Origin: an uncultured Bacteroidales bacterium
GTDB taxonomy: Bacteria; Bacteroidota; Bacteroidia; Bacteroidales; UBA932
DNA length: 8,471 nucleotides
Direction of reading: 5' to 3'
Assembly: GCA_937898205.1 (NCBI GenBank)
Contig: CALEJC010000095.1
Coordinates: forward strand, 1-8,471
In this document: piece after piece, positions 1 through 7,951 of the stretch
How positions within the stretch are numbered: position 1 is the stretch's first letter
Layout: the number at the start of each line of letters is the position of its first letter
Made by a program: the position numbers and the translations under genes
Notes under the pieces: generated by a model
What the model was told of the DNA's origin: nothing
The model's database searches: none
The model's input: the letters and a program-made list of their open reading frames with translations, nothing else

Positions 1-2
1 AG

Positions 3-707
3 TGGGAGATCAGCAAGCTGTACTGGGAGCTGATCGCCCGCCGCAACGGCGAGAAGGTCGTCGCCTATGCCGAGAGCCACGACCAGGCGCTGGTGGGGGA
101 TAAGACCATTGCCTTCCGCCTGATGGATGCCGAGATGTACACCCACATGAGCTGCGATTTGCCCAGCGTTATCATCGACCGCGGCATGGCGCTGCACAAG
201 ATGATTCGTCTGGCAACTTTGGCGGCTGGTGGTGAGGGCTGGCTCAATTTTATGGGCAATGAGTTCGGGCATCCGGAGTGGATAGATTTTCCTCGCGAAG
301 GAAACGAATGGTCGCACAAGCACGCACGTCGCCAGTGGTCGTTGAGCGAAGACGAAAACCTGCGTTACAAGGGTTTGCGTCTGTTTGACGAGCAGATGGT
401 GCAATACATTAAAAAAGAACACGTTTTAAACGCCGTCCCTCAGCAATTATATGTCGATGAGGCAGCAAAAGTCTTGATATTCAGCCGAGGAAATAGTATC
501 TTTGCGCTGAATTTCAGTCCGACACACTCTTACGAAGGTTTTTCTTTCTATGCTCCTGCTGGAAAATACCGGATGGAGTTTAATTCCGACGAGGAGAGAT
601 TTGGCGGATTTTCACGCTTGAAGAAGAATGAGTGCCACTTCACCCAAGATGGTAAGCTATCACTCTATCTTCCGGCGCGTGTTGTGATAGTGTTAAGAAA
701 ACTATAA
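3..707 (+). CDS. glgB: 1,4-alpha-glucan branching enzyme (GH13), 5'-truncated by the window edge
   Basis: Branching enzyme that cuts alpha-1,4-glucan chains and re-attaches them through alpha-1,6 bonds in cytoplasmic glycogen. The frame is open from base 3, so an ATG at 93 is internal and 234 C-terminal codons are visible, about a third of the usual ~670-700 residues. Seen: YAESHDQALVGDKTIA (nt 66-113), which is GH13 conserved region IV, with the transition-state-stabilising Asp at nt 81-83. It is followed by FMGNEFGHPEWIDFPREG (from nt 249) and ARRQWSL, which are typical of the eukaryote-like GH13_8 branching enzymes rather than the E. coli GlgB type. The last ~100 residues form the C-terminal beta domain, ending PARVVIVLRKL. 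The nucleophile and acid/base residues lie upstream of the window. By hand count G+C falls from about 64% (nt 1-120) to about 43% (nt 361-540), which is unusual within one gene. The next gene starts 8 nt downstream. Confidence 0.95.
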   Translation, partial: WEISKLYWELIARRNGEKVVAYAESHDQALVGDKTIAFRLMDAEMYTHMSCDLPSVIIDRGMALHKMIRLATLAAGGEGWLNFMGNEFGHPEWIDFPREGNEWSHKHARRQWSLSEDENLRYKGLRLFDEQMVQYIKKEHVLNAVPQQLYVDEAAKVLIFSRGNSIFALNFSPTHSYEGFSFYAPAGKYRMEFNSDEERFGGFSRLKKNECHFTQDGKLSLYLPARVVIVLRKL

Positions 708-715
708 CAAAATAT

Positions 716-2656
716 ATGGCATTTTTAAAATTTAACAAATCAGAACTCGTCAACTTATCCTATTCGCTCAAGAGAGAAATCCTCTGTGCAAATAAGACTG
801 GCGCTTACTGCAATACATCCATCTTGTCTTGCAATACCCGACGCTATCATGGTCTTTTGGCAGTGACTCTTGACCGTTTTGGAGGGGATAAGTTCTTGTT
901 GTTGTCAGATACAGATGAGACCCTCATCGTGGACAACAAGCAATTCAATCTGGGTATCCACTGCTATGGTGATATCTATGAGCCGAGAGGACATAAGTAC
1001 ATCGTAGACTTCAGTGCCGATCCTGTACCTCAAATTACCTACAAGGTGGGAGAGATGCTCTTCAGGAAGAGCCTCGTACTTGTGAAGGATTCAGATCAGG
1101 TTCTCATCAAATATGAGCTTCTCGAAGCACCGGCTAGTGTTAAACTTCAAGTCAAGCCATATCTGGCATTCCGTAATGTCCATGATTTGACCAGGCAGAA
1201 CAACGATGCCAATACCTATGGCTCAGAGATCTTGAACGGTGTTTCATATAGACTCTATGCCAACTTCCCTGACCTCAATATGCAGATGAGCGATGCGAAG
1301 GCTCAGTTTATCTCGGCTCCGGCTTGGAATAACAACATCACATACTCTGACGAGTATCGTAGAGGCTTCGATTGCACTGAGGATCTTTTTGTACCGGGCT
1401 TCTTTGAGGTGACTCTCAAGAAGGGTTCATCGGTTATTTTCTCTGCTTCAGTGCTTCAGGAAGACCCTGCAGCATTTAAGAGGACATTCACTGCAGCGGT
1501 TAAGGCTGCCGGTGAAATCACAAGCTACTCAGATCAGCTCCGCAAGTGCGCTGACATCCTGATCACAGATCATAACAACCGTAAGAAAATCAATGCCGGT
1601 TTTTCTTGGATGTATACAGGACTTCTCAGAGAGACTCTTTTTGCTCTTCCGGGACTTACCCTTCACGGACTTGGCAGCGGAAAGCTTTTTGAAGAAATCC
1701 TTGACAATATCGTAGCTGACGAGCAGGAAAGACTGTTCCGCAGGACCACTCAGGTCGAGGCTCCGCTTCAGCTTGCAGCAGCTCTCCAGTCATACATAGA
1801 ATATGGTGCTGATGAGAAGGCTGTCTGGAGAAAATATGGCATCATCGTGCGCGGTATCCTTGAGAGTTATCTCCCTGGCGAGCGCGCAGAGGTATCTATG
1901 CAGCCAAACGGTCTCCTTTGGGCACAGAAAGACGGCACAGCACTCACTTGGATGAACGCCTATGTTGCCGGTCGTCCTGTGACAGAAAGAGCAGGCTTCC
2001 AGGTTGAAACCAACGCTCTTTGGTACAACGCAATCTGCTTCGCAATCGAGATGGAGACAAAATACGGCACAAAGAAGAGCCAGTTTGTCGCTAAATGGAA
2101 GGGTATTGCAGACCTTGTGCTTGCCAACTTCCAGAAGACCTTCTGGAACGAGTCTCGCGGTTGTCTTGCCGACTATGTGGATAACTTCGGCCAGAATATG
2201 GATGTCCGTCCAAACCAGCTTTGCGCAATCTACTGCAAGTACTCGCCGGTTGACGAACTTCTCGTTCCTAGCATCCTCAGAGTTGTAGAAAACGAGCTTG
2301 TGACATCTCGCGGTATCCGCACCCTCTCTCCAAGAGATGGAAAATATAAAGATGTTTATGAGGGCTCTCAGACAGACAGAGACCTTGCATACCATCAGGG
2401 ATGTGCTCGTCCATTCCTCCTTGAGCCGTTTATCGTGACTTCACTCAGAGTCAAGGGTGAGTCTTTCCTCAAGAGAGCTGAGTGGCTGGTAGAGGGCTTC
2501 TATGAGGACCTCAGCAAGCACGGTGTAGGTGCATTCTCCGAGCTTTATGATGGAGATCCTCCACACGAGCCACACGGAGCGATCTCTTCGGCACTCAGTA
2601 CTGCTGCCCTTTTGACCATAGAATATCAAATGAATAAATATAAGGAGGGTAAGTAA
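716..2656 (+). CDS. Glycogen debranching enzyme, amylo-alpha-1,6-glucosidase type (GH133)
   Basis: Predicted to hydrolyse alpha-1,6-linked glucosyl stubs of glycogen in the cytoplasm. The 646 residues fit the bacterial GDE family. An N-terminal beta domain (about residues 15-250) contains EILCANKTGAY and the family signature NTRRYHGLL. An (alpha/alpha)6 barrel (about 280-640) contains QVETNALWYNA, GIRTLSP, DLAYHQGCARPFLLEPF and SELYDGDPPHEPHGA. E609 in SELYDG aligns with the family's proposed catalytic base. The proposed catalytic acid, Asp in the usual TWMD motif, is Asn here (LTWMNA, N414, codon AAC at 1955-1957). I cannot tell whether this is lineage-wide or specific to this gene. There is no GH13 glucanotransferase half as in eukaryotic debranching enzymes. 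No Shine-Dalgarno is seen; the start follows an A-rich stretch 8 nt after glgB. The stop overlaps the next start by one base (TAATG). Confidence 0.93.
   Translation: MAFLKFNKSELVNLSYSLKREILCANKTGAYCNTSILSCNTRRYHGLLAVTLDRFGGDKFLLLSDTDETLIVDNKQFNLGIHCYGDIYEPRGHKYIVDFSADPVPQITYKVGEMLFRKSLVLVKDSDQVLIKYELLEAPASVKLQVKPYLAFRNVHDLTRQNNDANTYGSEILNGVSYRLYANFPDLNMQMSDAKAQFISAPAWNNNITYSDEYRRGFDCTEDLFVPGFFEVTLKKGSSVIFSASVLQEDPAAFKRTFTAAVKAAGEITSYSDQLRKCADILITDHNNRKKINAGFSWMYTGLLRETLFALPGLTLHGLGSGKLFEEILDNIVADEQERLFRRTTQVEAPLQLAAALQSYIEYGADEKAVWRKYGIIVRGILESYLPGERAEVSMQPNGLLWAQKDGTALTWMNAYVAGRPVTERAGFQVETNALWYNAICFAIEMETKYGTKKSQFVAKWKGIADLVLANFQKTFWNESRGCLADYVDNFGQNMDVRPNQLCAIYCKYSPVDELLVPSILRVVENELVTSRGIRTLSPRDGKYKDVYEGSQTDRDLAYHQGCARPFLLEPFIVTSLRVKGESFLKRAEWLVEGFYEDLSKHGVGAFSELYDGDPPHEPHGAISSALSTAALLTIEYQMNKYKEGK
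2643..2648 (+). promoter_or_regulatory. Strong Shine-Dalgarno for the glycosyltransferase gene
   Basis: AGGAGG ends 7 nt before the ATG at 2656 and lies inside the last codons of the debranching-enzyme gene. It is the only clear Shine-Dalgarno among the starts in this window; the other genes have A-rich leaders, as is common in Bacteroidetes. It supports the start choice and suggests independent or coupled re-initiation at the TAATG overlap. Confidence 0.7.
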
Positions 2657-3945
2657 TGAAAGTATTGATGTTTGGATGGGAGTTCCCTCCTCATATCGCA
2701 GGTGGTCTTGGAACCGCTTGTGAAGGTATCGTAAGAGGTCTTGCTCACAATGGAGTTGAGGTTTTGTTTGTAATGCCTTCGGCTTCAGGTGACGAAGATC
2801 AGAGCTGTGCTACCATCATCAACGCAAGTGATGTGGCAGTAGCCAATGTCAGCGAGACTGTTGACGAATTCCTTAACAAAGTGAAATTTATCAATGTAGA
2901 CTCAAATGTTGTTCCTTATGTAGATCCTGAGGAGTACTTTGAGGCCATTGAAAAGATGAAAAAAGAGCAGAAGACCACTACTTCAATCGGTTTTGGTCAG
3001 AAGTTCAAGTTTTCAGGTAAATATGGTGCTAACCTTCTTGAGGAGGTTTCACGTTATGCTCAGGTCTGTGGCACAATTGCCATGCAGCACGCAGGTGAGT
3101 TTGATGTCATCCATGCTCATGACTGGCTCACATACCTTGCAGGTATTGCAGCAAAGGAGCTCACAGGTGCGCCTCTCGTAGTGCATGTACACGCTACCTC
3201 ATTTGACCGAGGTACAGATGATATGGTGGATACCAGAGTATATGCGATCGAGAAGAGGGGCATGGAGGCTGCCGACAAGGTGGTGACAGTGAGTAACCTG
3301 ACCCGCAATATCGTAATCAACAAATATGGTATTGACCCAAGCAAGGTGGTGACAGTGCATAATGCTGTGGACTTCAGCGGCCGAGACAATATCGAAGTTG
3401 ACAGAGGTATTCAGGACAAGGTGGTGACCTTCCTTGGTCGTATCACTTTCCAGAAAGGCCCTGAGTATTTCATCGAGGCTGCAGCAAAGGTGCTCAAGAG
3501 GACCAAGAATGTACATTTCGTGATGGCGGGTAGCGGTGATATGATGAACCGCGCCATCCGACAGGTTGCACGTCTTGGCATCTCTGACCGCTTCCACTTC
3601 ACAGGCTTCCTCAGAGGCCAGGAAGTGCAGAAGATGTTTGCCCTCTCGGATGTGTACATTATGCCTTCTGTTTCTGAGCCATTTGGCATCTCGCCTCTTG
3701 AGGCCATGCGCTCAAACGTGCCTTCAATCATCTCGCATCAGTCAGGTGCGGCAGAGGTACTCAAGTATGCCCTTAAGGTGGATTTCTGGGATGTAGATAC
3801 AATGGCAGACCAGATTTATGCCCTCCTCCATTACCCTGCACTTTCAAACTTTGCCATGAAGCAGGGATACGATGAAGTTAACGAGCTCAAGTGGAACGAT
3901 GCCACAGCAAAGCTCAAGAAAGTTTATGAATCAGCACTCAAGTAA
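2656..3945 (+). CDS. Glycogen synthase-like glycosyltransferase (GT4/GT5, GT-B fold)
   Basis: A 429-residue retaining glycosyltransferase, probably the enzyme that elongates alpha-1,4-glucan from a nucleotide-glucose. The N-terminus MKVLMFGWEFPPHIAGGLG matches the starch-synthase-type catalytic domain, with the glycine-rich donor loop as AGGLG. FDVIHAHDWLTYLAG and VVHVHATSFDRG follow at about residues 150-195. The C-terminal GT4-type domain shows FLGRITFQKGPEYF, with R262 and K267 in the phosphate-binding GRxxxxKG pattern, and the E-x7-E motif SEPFGISPLEAM (E341, E349). It sits between a debranching enzyme and a GH57 enzyme, a trio I associate with Bacteroidetes, which supports a glycogen role over cell-surface sugar transfer. 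The donor cannot be read from the sequence: UDP-glucose is plausible for this phylum, and no glgC-like ADP-glucose pyrophosphorylase is in the window. A general GT4 enzyme is the less likely alternative. Confidence 0.85.
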   Translation: MKVLMFGWEFPPHIAGGLGTACEGIVRGLAHNGVEVLFVMPSASGDEDQSCATIINASDVAVANVSETVDEFLNKVKFINVDSNVVPYVDPEEYFEAIEKMKKEQKTTTSIGFGQKFKFSGKYGANLLEEVSRYAQVCGTIAMQHAGEFDVIHAHDWLTYLAGIAAKELTGAPLVVHVHATSFDRGTDDMVDTRVYAIEKRGMEAADKVVTVSNLTRNIVINKYGIDPSKVVTVHNAVDFSGRDNIEVDRGIQDKVVTFLGRITFQKGPEYFIEAAAKVLKRTKNVHFVMAGSGDMMNRAIRQVARLGISDRFHFTGFLRGQEVQKMFALSDVYIMPSVSEPFGISPLEAMRSNVPSIISHQSGAAEVLKYALKVDFWDVDTMADQIYALLHYPALSNFAMKQGYDEVNELKWNDATAKLKKVYESALK

Positions 3946-3949
3946 AAAT

Positions 3950-5143
3950 ATGAAGAAGTCAATTTGCCTGTATTTCCAGGTACACCAGCCAACCCGTCTC
4001 CGTCAGTATCGTTTCTTTGATATTGGCAAGGATTCACATTATTATGATGATTTTACCAACAGAACCATCCTTAAGCGCATCTCTCAGAAGTGTTATCTTC
4101 CTATGAATGAGCTCATCCTTGAGGCCATCAAAGCCACAAAGGGCAAGGTAAAGGTAGCTTTTTCTATCTCAGGTTCTGCATTGGAGCAGTTTGATCGCTA
4201 TGCTCCTGAGGTGATCGACAGCTTCCGCGCTCTTGCTGAGACCGGTAGCGTTGAGTTCCTCTGCGAAACATATAACCACTCTCTTGCTTCTCTTGGATCA
4301 AAGCAGGAGTTTGAGCACCAGGTCCTCAAGCACAAAGCTGCCATCGAGCAGTATTTCGGACAGACTCCAAAGGTCTTCAGAAACACTGAGCTCATCTATT
4401 CAGACGCTATCGGCGCAGATGTATACAAGCTTGGCTTCAAGACAATGCTCACAGAAGGTGCTCGTCACATCATGGCATGGAAGAGCCCTAACTATGTATA
4501 CAACAACGATCTCAAGAGCTCTCAGAAGCTTCTTCTCCGTAACTACTCACTTAGTGATGATATCGCATTCCGATTCTCAGACAAGGGCTGGGGTGAGTGG
4601 CCTCTCACAGCTGATAAGTTTATCTCTTGGCTCAATGGCGCAGAGGGTGAGATCGTCAATCTCTTCATGGACTATGAGACATTTGGTGAGCATCAGGATG
4701 CTTCTTGCGGAATCTTTGACTTTATGAAGGAGTTCTTCAAGTCAGTAACCGCTCAGCCTGAGCTTGAGTTTGTTACTCCGTCAAGAGCTGCCCGCAAGCA
4801 CACAAGCGTGGGCGACCTCAGCGTGGTAGAGCCTATCTCTTGGGCAGACGAGGAGAGAGATCTCTCGGCATGGCTTGGTAATGAGCTTCAGCAGGATGCC
4901 TACAATAAGCTTTATTCGCTTCAGGAGAAGCTCTCGCTTCTTGACGATGCGACACTTTGGGCTGACTATGGCCATCTTCAGGCTAGTGATCACCTTTATT
5001 ATATGTGTACTAAGTTCTTCTCGGACGGTGAGGTGCACAGCAGATTTAATCCATACTCGACTCCTTATGAGGCATTCATCAACTATATGAATGTGCTCAG
5101 CGACTTTATAATAAGAGTTAACAACGCAATTGCGGAAAAATAG
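3950..5143 (+). CDS. GH57 family alpha-glucan-acting enzyme (alpha-amylase-like)
   Basis: A 397-residue GH57 enzyme predicted to cleave or transfer alpha-1,4-glucan in the cytoplasm; there is no signal peptide. Seen: region I as FQVHQP (residues 9-14), close to the N-terminus as usual; SGSALEQF and LCETYNHS; region III as VFRNTELIYSD, with the catalytic nucleophile at E147; region IV as FMDYETFGEHQ, with the acid/base at D241. Both catalytic residues are present, so it is not one of the inactive GH57 homologues. I chose the ATG at 3950, 4 nt after the previous stop. An in-frame ATG at 3872 would add 26 residues that merely read through the glycosyltransferase gene out of frame. The length fits short alpha-amylase-type members better than the larger GH57 branching enzymes or 4-alpha-glucanotransferases. 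Its exact activity in glycogen turnover is not settled by sequence. Confidence 0.9.
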   Translation: MKKSICLYFQVHQPTRLRQYRFFDIGKDSHYYDDFTNRTILKRISQKCYLPMNELILEAIKATKGKVKVAFSISGSALEQFDRYAPEVIDSFRALAETGSVEFLCETYNHSLASLGSKQEFEHQVLKHKAAIEQYFGQTPKVFRNTELIYSDAIGADVYKLGFKTMLTEGARHIMAWKSPNYVYNNDLKSSQKLLLRNYSLSDDIAFRFSDKGWGEWPLTADKFISWLNGAEGEIVNLFMDYETFGEHQDASCGIFDFMKEFFKSVTAQPELEFVTPSRAARKHTSVGDLSVVEPISWADEERDLSAWLGNELQQDAYNKLYSLQEKLSLLDDATLWADYGHLQASDHLYYMCTKFFSDGEVHSRFNPYSTPYEAFINYMNVLSDFIIRVNNAIAEK

Positions 5144-5152
5144 TAGTGTAAA

Positions 5153-7705
5153 ATGAACAGAAACGAAAACGGTACACCATCGTGGAAAAGCGTTATGGTG
5201 ACTCGACGCCTCCCAGAGGAGCTCTCTGGTCTTGAGACTCTTTGTAAGAACCTCTGGTGGTGCTGGAACGATAACGCTAAAGCTCTTTTCAAGAGCGTAG
5301 ATTACCAGTTGTGGCACAAGTATGGTCACAACCCGATGGTGATTCTTGACAAAGTAAGTCTAAAAAGGTACAACGAGCTTGCAAAGGACAAGGATTTCCT
5401 TGCAAGACTCAACGAGGTAATGAAAGATTTCAATGCCTACATGGCAGAGAAGGCCAATAGGACTGAGCCTTCAGTTGCATACTTCTGCATGGAGTATGGT
5501 CTTGATACCTCGCTCAAAATTTATTCAGGTGGACTTGGTATCCTTGCCGGTGACTACCTCAAGGAAACAAGTGATATGAACGTCAACCTTGTAGCTGTAG
5601 GTCTTTTCTACCGCTATGGTTACTTCACTCAGCGCATCACCCCACAGGGCAATCAGGTGGCTGAATATGAAGCTCAGGACTTCATGAAGACTCCTGCTCA
5701 ACCGGTTCTTGATGAAAACGGTGCTTGGAAGACCATCAAGGTCGCTCTTCCCGGAAGAGACATGAGCGCACGCATCTGGAAGGTTGCTGTAGGTCGCACA
5801 GATCTCTATCTTCTTGATACTGACTTCGAAGACAATATTCCTGAGGACAGACAGGTTACTCACCAGCTCTATGGTGGCGATTGGGAGAACCGTCTCAAGC
5901 AGGAGATGCTTCTCGGTATCGGTGGTGTGAGAGCTCTCAATGCCCTTGGCATCAAGACTTCTATCTACCATTATAACGAGGGTCATGCTGCGTTTGCAGG
6001 TCTTGAGAGACTTCGCGTGTGCATGAAGGAGAGAAATCTCTCTTTTGCCGAGGCTATGGAGCTCATCAGAGCATCAGGTCTCTTCACAACCCACACTCCT
6101 GTTCCTGCAGGTCACGACTTCTTTACTGAGGACATCCTTGGTCGCTACCTTGGCATCTTCGTGCAGAAGCTCGGCGTAGACTGGAGGACCTTCATGGCTC
6201 TTGGTAAGATCAATGTTGACAACCCTCAGGAGAAGTTCTCTATGAGCTTCCTTGCAGCCAACATGTCTATGAACGTCAACGGTGTGTCTATGCTTCACGG
6301 TAAAGTGAGCCAGGACATCTTTGCCGGTATGTATCCGGGCTACCTCCCAGAGGAGCTTTATATCAGCTATGTTACCAATGGTGTTCACTATCCTACATGG
6401 GCAGCCAGAGACTGGAAGTCAGTTCAGGGTGAGGTGTTTGGTGAGGAGTTCAAGACTCACCACTATGACAAGTCATGCTTCAACGGCATCTATAAGGTGT
6501 CTGATGAGAAGGTTTGGGATACTCGTAAGTTCCTTAAGGAGGAGCTCAAGCAGGCTATCTGTGAGAAGTTCTCAGATCCTGTGCAGAGTGCACTCTACTC
6601 TCCAAGCCAGATCGTAGCAATCAAGGAAGAGCTCCAGAAGGAGGTTCTTACAATCGGTTTTGCCCGTCGTTTTGCTACATACAAGAGAGCTACCCTTCTT
6701 TTCAGCGATCTCGACAGACTTGATGCCATCGTAAACAATCCGGAGAAGCCGGTGAGATTTATCTTTGCAGGTAAGGCTCACCCAGCTGATGGTGCCGGTC
6801 AGGATTTCATCAAGCAGATTATCGAGATTTCAAAGCAGGATCGTTTCCTCGGCAAGGTTATCTTTGTTCCGGGTTATGATATCTCACTCGCCAAGAGACT
6901 CGTACAGGGTGTAGACGTATGGCTTAACAACCCTACTCGTCCTCAGGAGGCTTCAGGTACATCAGGTGAGAAGGCTGCGATGAACGGTGTAATGCATTTC
7001 TCAGTGCTTGATGGCTGGTGGGTTGAAGGTTATAAGGAAGGTGCTGGTTGGGCATTGACTGACAAGCAGACTTACACAGATCATAAGTATCAGGACGAAC
7101 TCGATGCTGCAACTATTTACCATATGCTTGAGAACGAGATAATACCTCTTTACTACGATCAGACAGATGATGTTCCGAAGAAGTGGGTACAGTATATCAA
7201 GAATTCGGTTTCAAAGATTGCGCCAGAGTTTACTACTAAGCGTATGATAACTGATTATCTCGACCGCTTCTATATCCAGCAGTCGGAGCGTACTCTTAAG
7301 CTCAAGGCTAATGACTTTAAGGCGGCTCGTGAACTCGCTGCTTGGAAACAGCAGGTGTCTGCTTCATGGAACGATATTGAGGTTGTAAGTGTTGATATGT
7401 CGGACTTCTGTACCGAAAACTACGGTATAGGTGATACTTGCAATATCACTGTAGAGATAGATAAGAAGAACCCTGCTGTAGAGCTTGGTCTGGAGGTAGT
7501 CTTTGCAAGTGGTAATGATGAGAATTCGCTTAAGGTAGTTCATTCTGAGCCATTTACTCTCTCTAAGGTAGAAGGCACAGTAGCTACTTACAAGGCTGAG
7601 TTGTCGCTCAATTTGCCAGGTATCTTTAAGTATGGCATACGTATCTACCCATCAAACGAGCTCTTGCCTCATAAGCAGGATTTCGCATTGTTGAAGTGGA
7701 TTTAA
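5153..7705 (+). CDS. Alpha-glucan (glycogen/maltodextrin) phosphorylase, GT35
   Basis: Releases glucose 1-phosphate from non-reducing ends of alpha-1,4-glucan using phosphate and pyridoxal phosphate. The 850 residues match the shorter bacterial GT35 type. An N-terminal DUF3417-like segment (about 15-115, LCKNLWWCWNDNAKALF) is followed by the phosphorylase core. Seen: VAYFCMEYGLDTSLKIYSGG, GILAGDYLK, NEGHAAF, FTTHTPVPAGHD, TNGVHYPTWAA, FARRFATYKRA and EASGTSGEKAAMNG, whose Lys (K607) corresponds to the PLP-binding lysine. The C-terminal ~130 residues form a predicted beta-rich tail ending YGIRIYPSNELLPHKQDFALLKWI, a typical family ending split here only by my reading. It starts 9 nt after the GH57 stop without a Shine-Dalgarno. 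It is the last gene of the operon, with a strong terminator 40 nt after the stop. With the debranching enzyme it forms the breakdown arm of the pathway. Confidence 0.95.
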   Translation: MNRNENGTPSWKSVMVTRRLPEELSGLETLCKNLWWCWNDNAKALFKSVDYQLWHKYGHNPMVILDKVSLKRYNELAKDKDFLARLNEVMKDFNAYMAEKANRTEPSVAYFCMEYGLDTSLKIYSGGLGILAGDYLKETSDMNVNLVAVGLFYRYGYFTQRITPQGNQVAEYEAQDFMKTPAQPVLDENGAWKTIKVALPGRDMSARIWKVAVGRTDLYLLDTDFEDNIPEDRQVTHQLYGGDWENRLKQEMLLGIGGVRALNALGIKTSIYHYNEGHAAFAGLERLRVCMKERNLSFAEAMELIRASGLFTTHTPVPAGHDFFTEDILGRYLGIFVQKLGVDWRTFMALGKINVDNPQEKFSMSFLAANMSMNVNGVSMLHGKVSQDIFAGMYPGYLPEELYISYVTNGVHYPTWAARDWKSVQGEVFGEEFKTHHYDKSCFNGIYKVSDEKVWDTRKFLKEELKQAICEKFSDPVQSALYSPSQIVAIKEELQKEVLTIGFARRFATYKRATLLFSDLDRLDAIVNNPEKPVRFIFAGKAHPADGAGQDFIKQIIEISKQDRFLGKVIFVPGYDISLAKRLVQGVDVWLNNPTRPQEASGTSGEKAAMNGVMHFSVLDGWWVEGYKEGAGWALTDKQTYTDHKYQDELDAATIYHMLENEIIPLYYDQTDDVPKKWVQYIKNSVSKIAPEFTTKRMITDYLDRFYIQQSERTLKLKANDFKAARELAAWKQQVSASWNDIEVVSVDMSDFCTENYGIGDTCNITVEIDKKNPAVELGLEVVFASGNDENSLKVVHSEPFTLSKVEGTVATYKAELSLNLPGIFKYGIRIYPSNELLPHKQDFALLKWI

Positions 7706-7745
7706 TTGATTCTGAACTCTAAAGGGTTTCTTTATCATATGTAAG

Positions 7746-7790
7746 ACAGTGTCTTGTCTATCTGCGTGATAGACAAGACACTGTATTTTT
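7746..7790 (+). terminator. Rho-independent terminator of the glycogen operon
   Basis: A perfect 17-bp stem pairs 7746-7762 (ACAGTGTCTTGTCTATC) with 7768-7784, closed by the 5-nt loop TGCGT and followed by A and five T. It lies 40 nt after the phosphorylase stop codon, where the end of the operon is expected. The opposite strand has no matching T-run immediately after the stem, so it most likely acts on plus-strand transcription. Confidence 0.88.
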
Positions 7791-7912
7791 ATGTGAAGGG
7801 GTGAAATGCTTTTTCTTTATCAGAGTCCTTTTTGTGGTGGAGAGTTTTAACTCTTTCTGTTTGTTTGCTTTGGACATTGTGAGGGTATGTGTGAAAAAAT
7901 ATCGATTAAATG

Positions 7913-7944
7913 TTTGTAAATATCGGGTAAGGTTGCTACTTTTG
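7913..7944 (+). promoter_or_regulatory. Bacteroidetes-type promoter (-33 TTTG, -7 TAnnTTTG)
   Basis: TTTG at 7913-7916 and TACTTTTG at 7937-7944 are separated by 20 nt. Both elements and the spacing match the Bacteroidetes primary-sigma consensus (TTTG, 19-21 nt, TAnnTTTG) without a mismatch. It lies in A/T-rich intergenic DNA after the operon terminator and points rightward. The expected transcription start is near 7950. A first in-frame ATG at 7952 would leave almost no leader, so the product may be an RNA or use a later start. Confidence 0.72.
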
Positions 7945-7951
7945 CTTTTGT

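Noticed and set aside
1790..2395. 201-codon minus-strand frame opposite the debranching-enzyme gene
   Set aside because: The plus strand carries clear GH133 motifs throughout this stretch. The minus frame has no family features and is explained by codon bias of the sense gene.
3276..3427. Near-identical DNA AAGGTGGTGAC seen three times in the glycosyltransferase gene
   Set aside because: Each copy encodes a KVVT beta-strand stretch (DKVVTV, SKVVTV, DKVVTF) with the same preferred codons, so it is protein-level recurrence rather than a DNA element.
3872..3949. Upstream in-frame ATG that would lengthen the GH57 protein by 26 residues
   Set aside because: The extra residues are the glycosyltransferase gene read out of frame, and GH57 region I (HQP) normally lies near the N-terminus, as it does from the ATG at 3950.
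4781..5329. 182-codon minus-strand frame across the GH57/phosphorylase junction
   Set aside because: It overlaps two well-supported genes on the other strand and shows no domain or ribosome-binding site.
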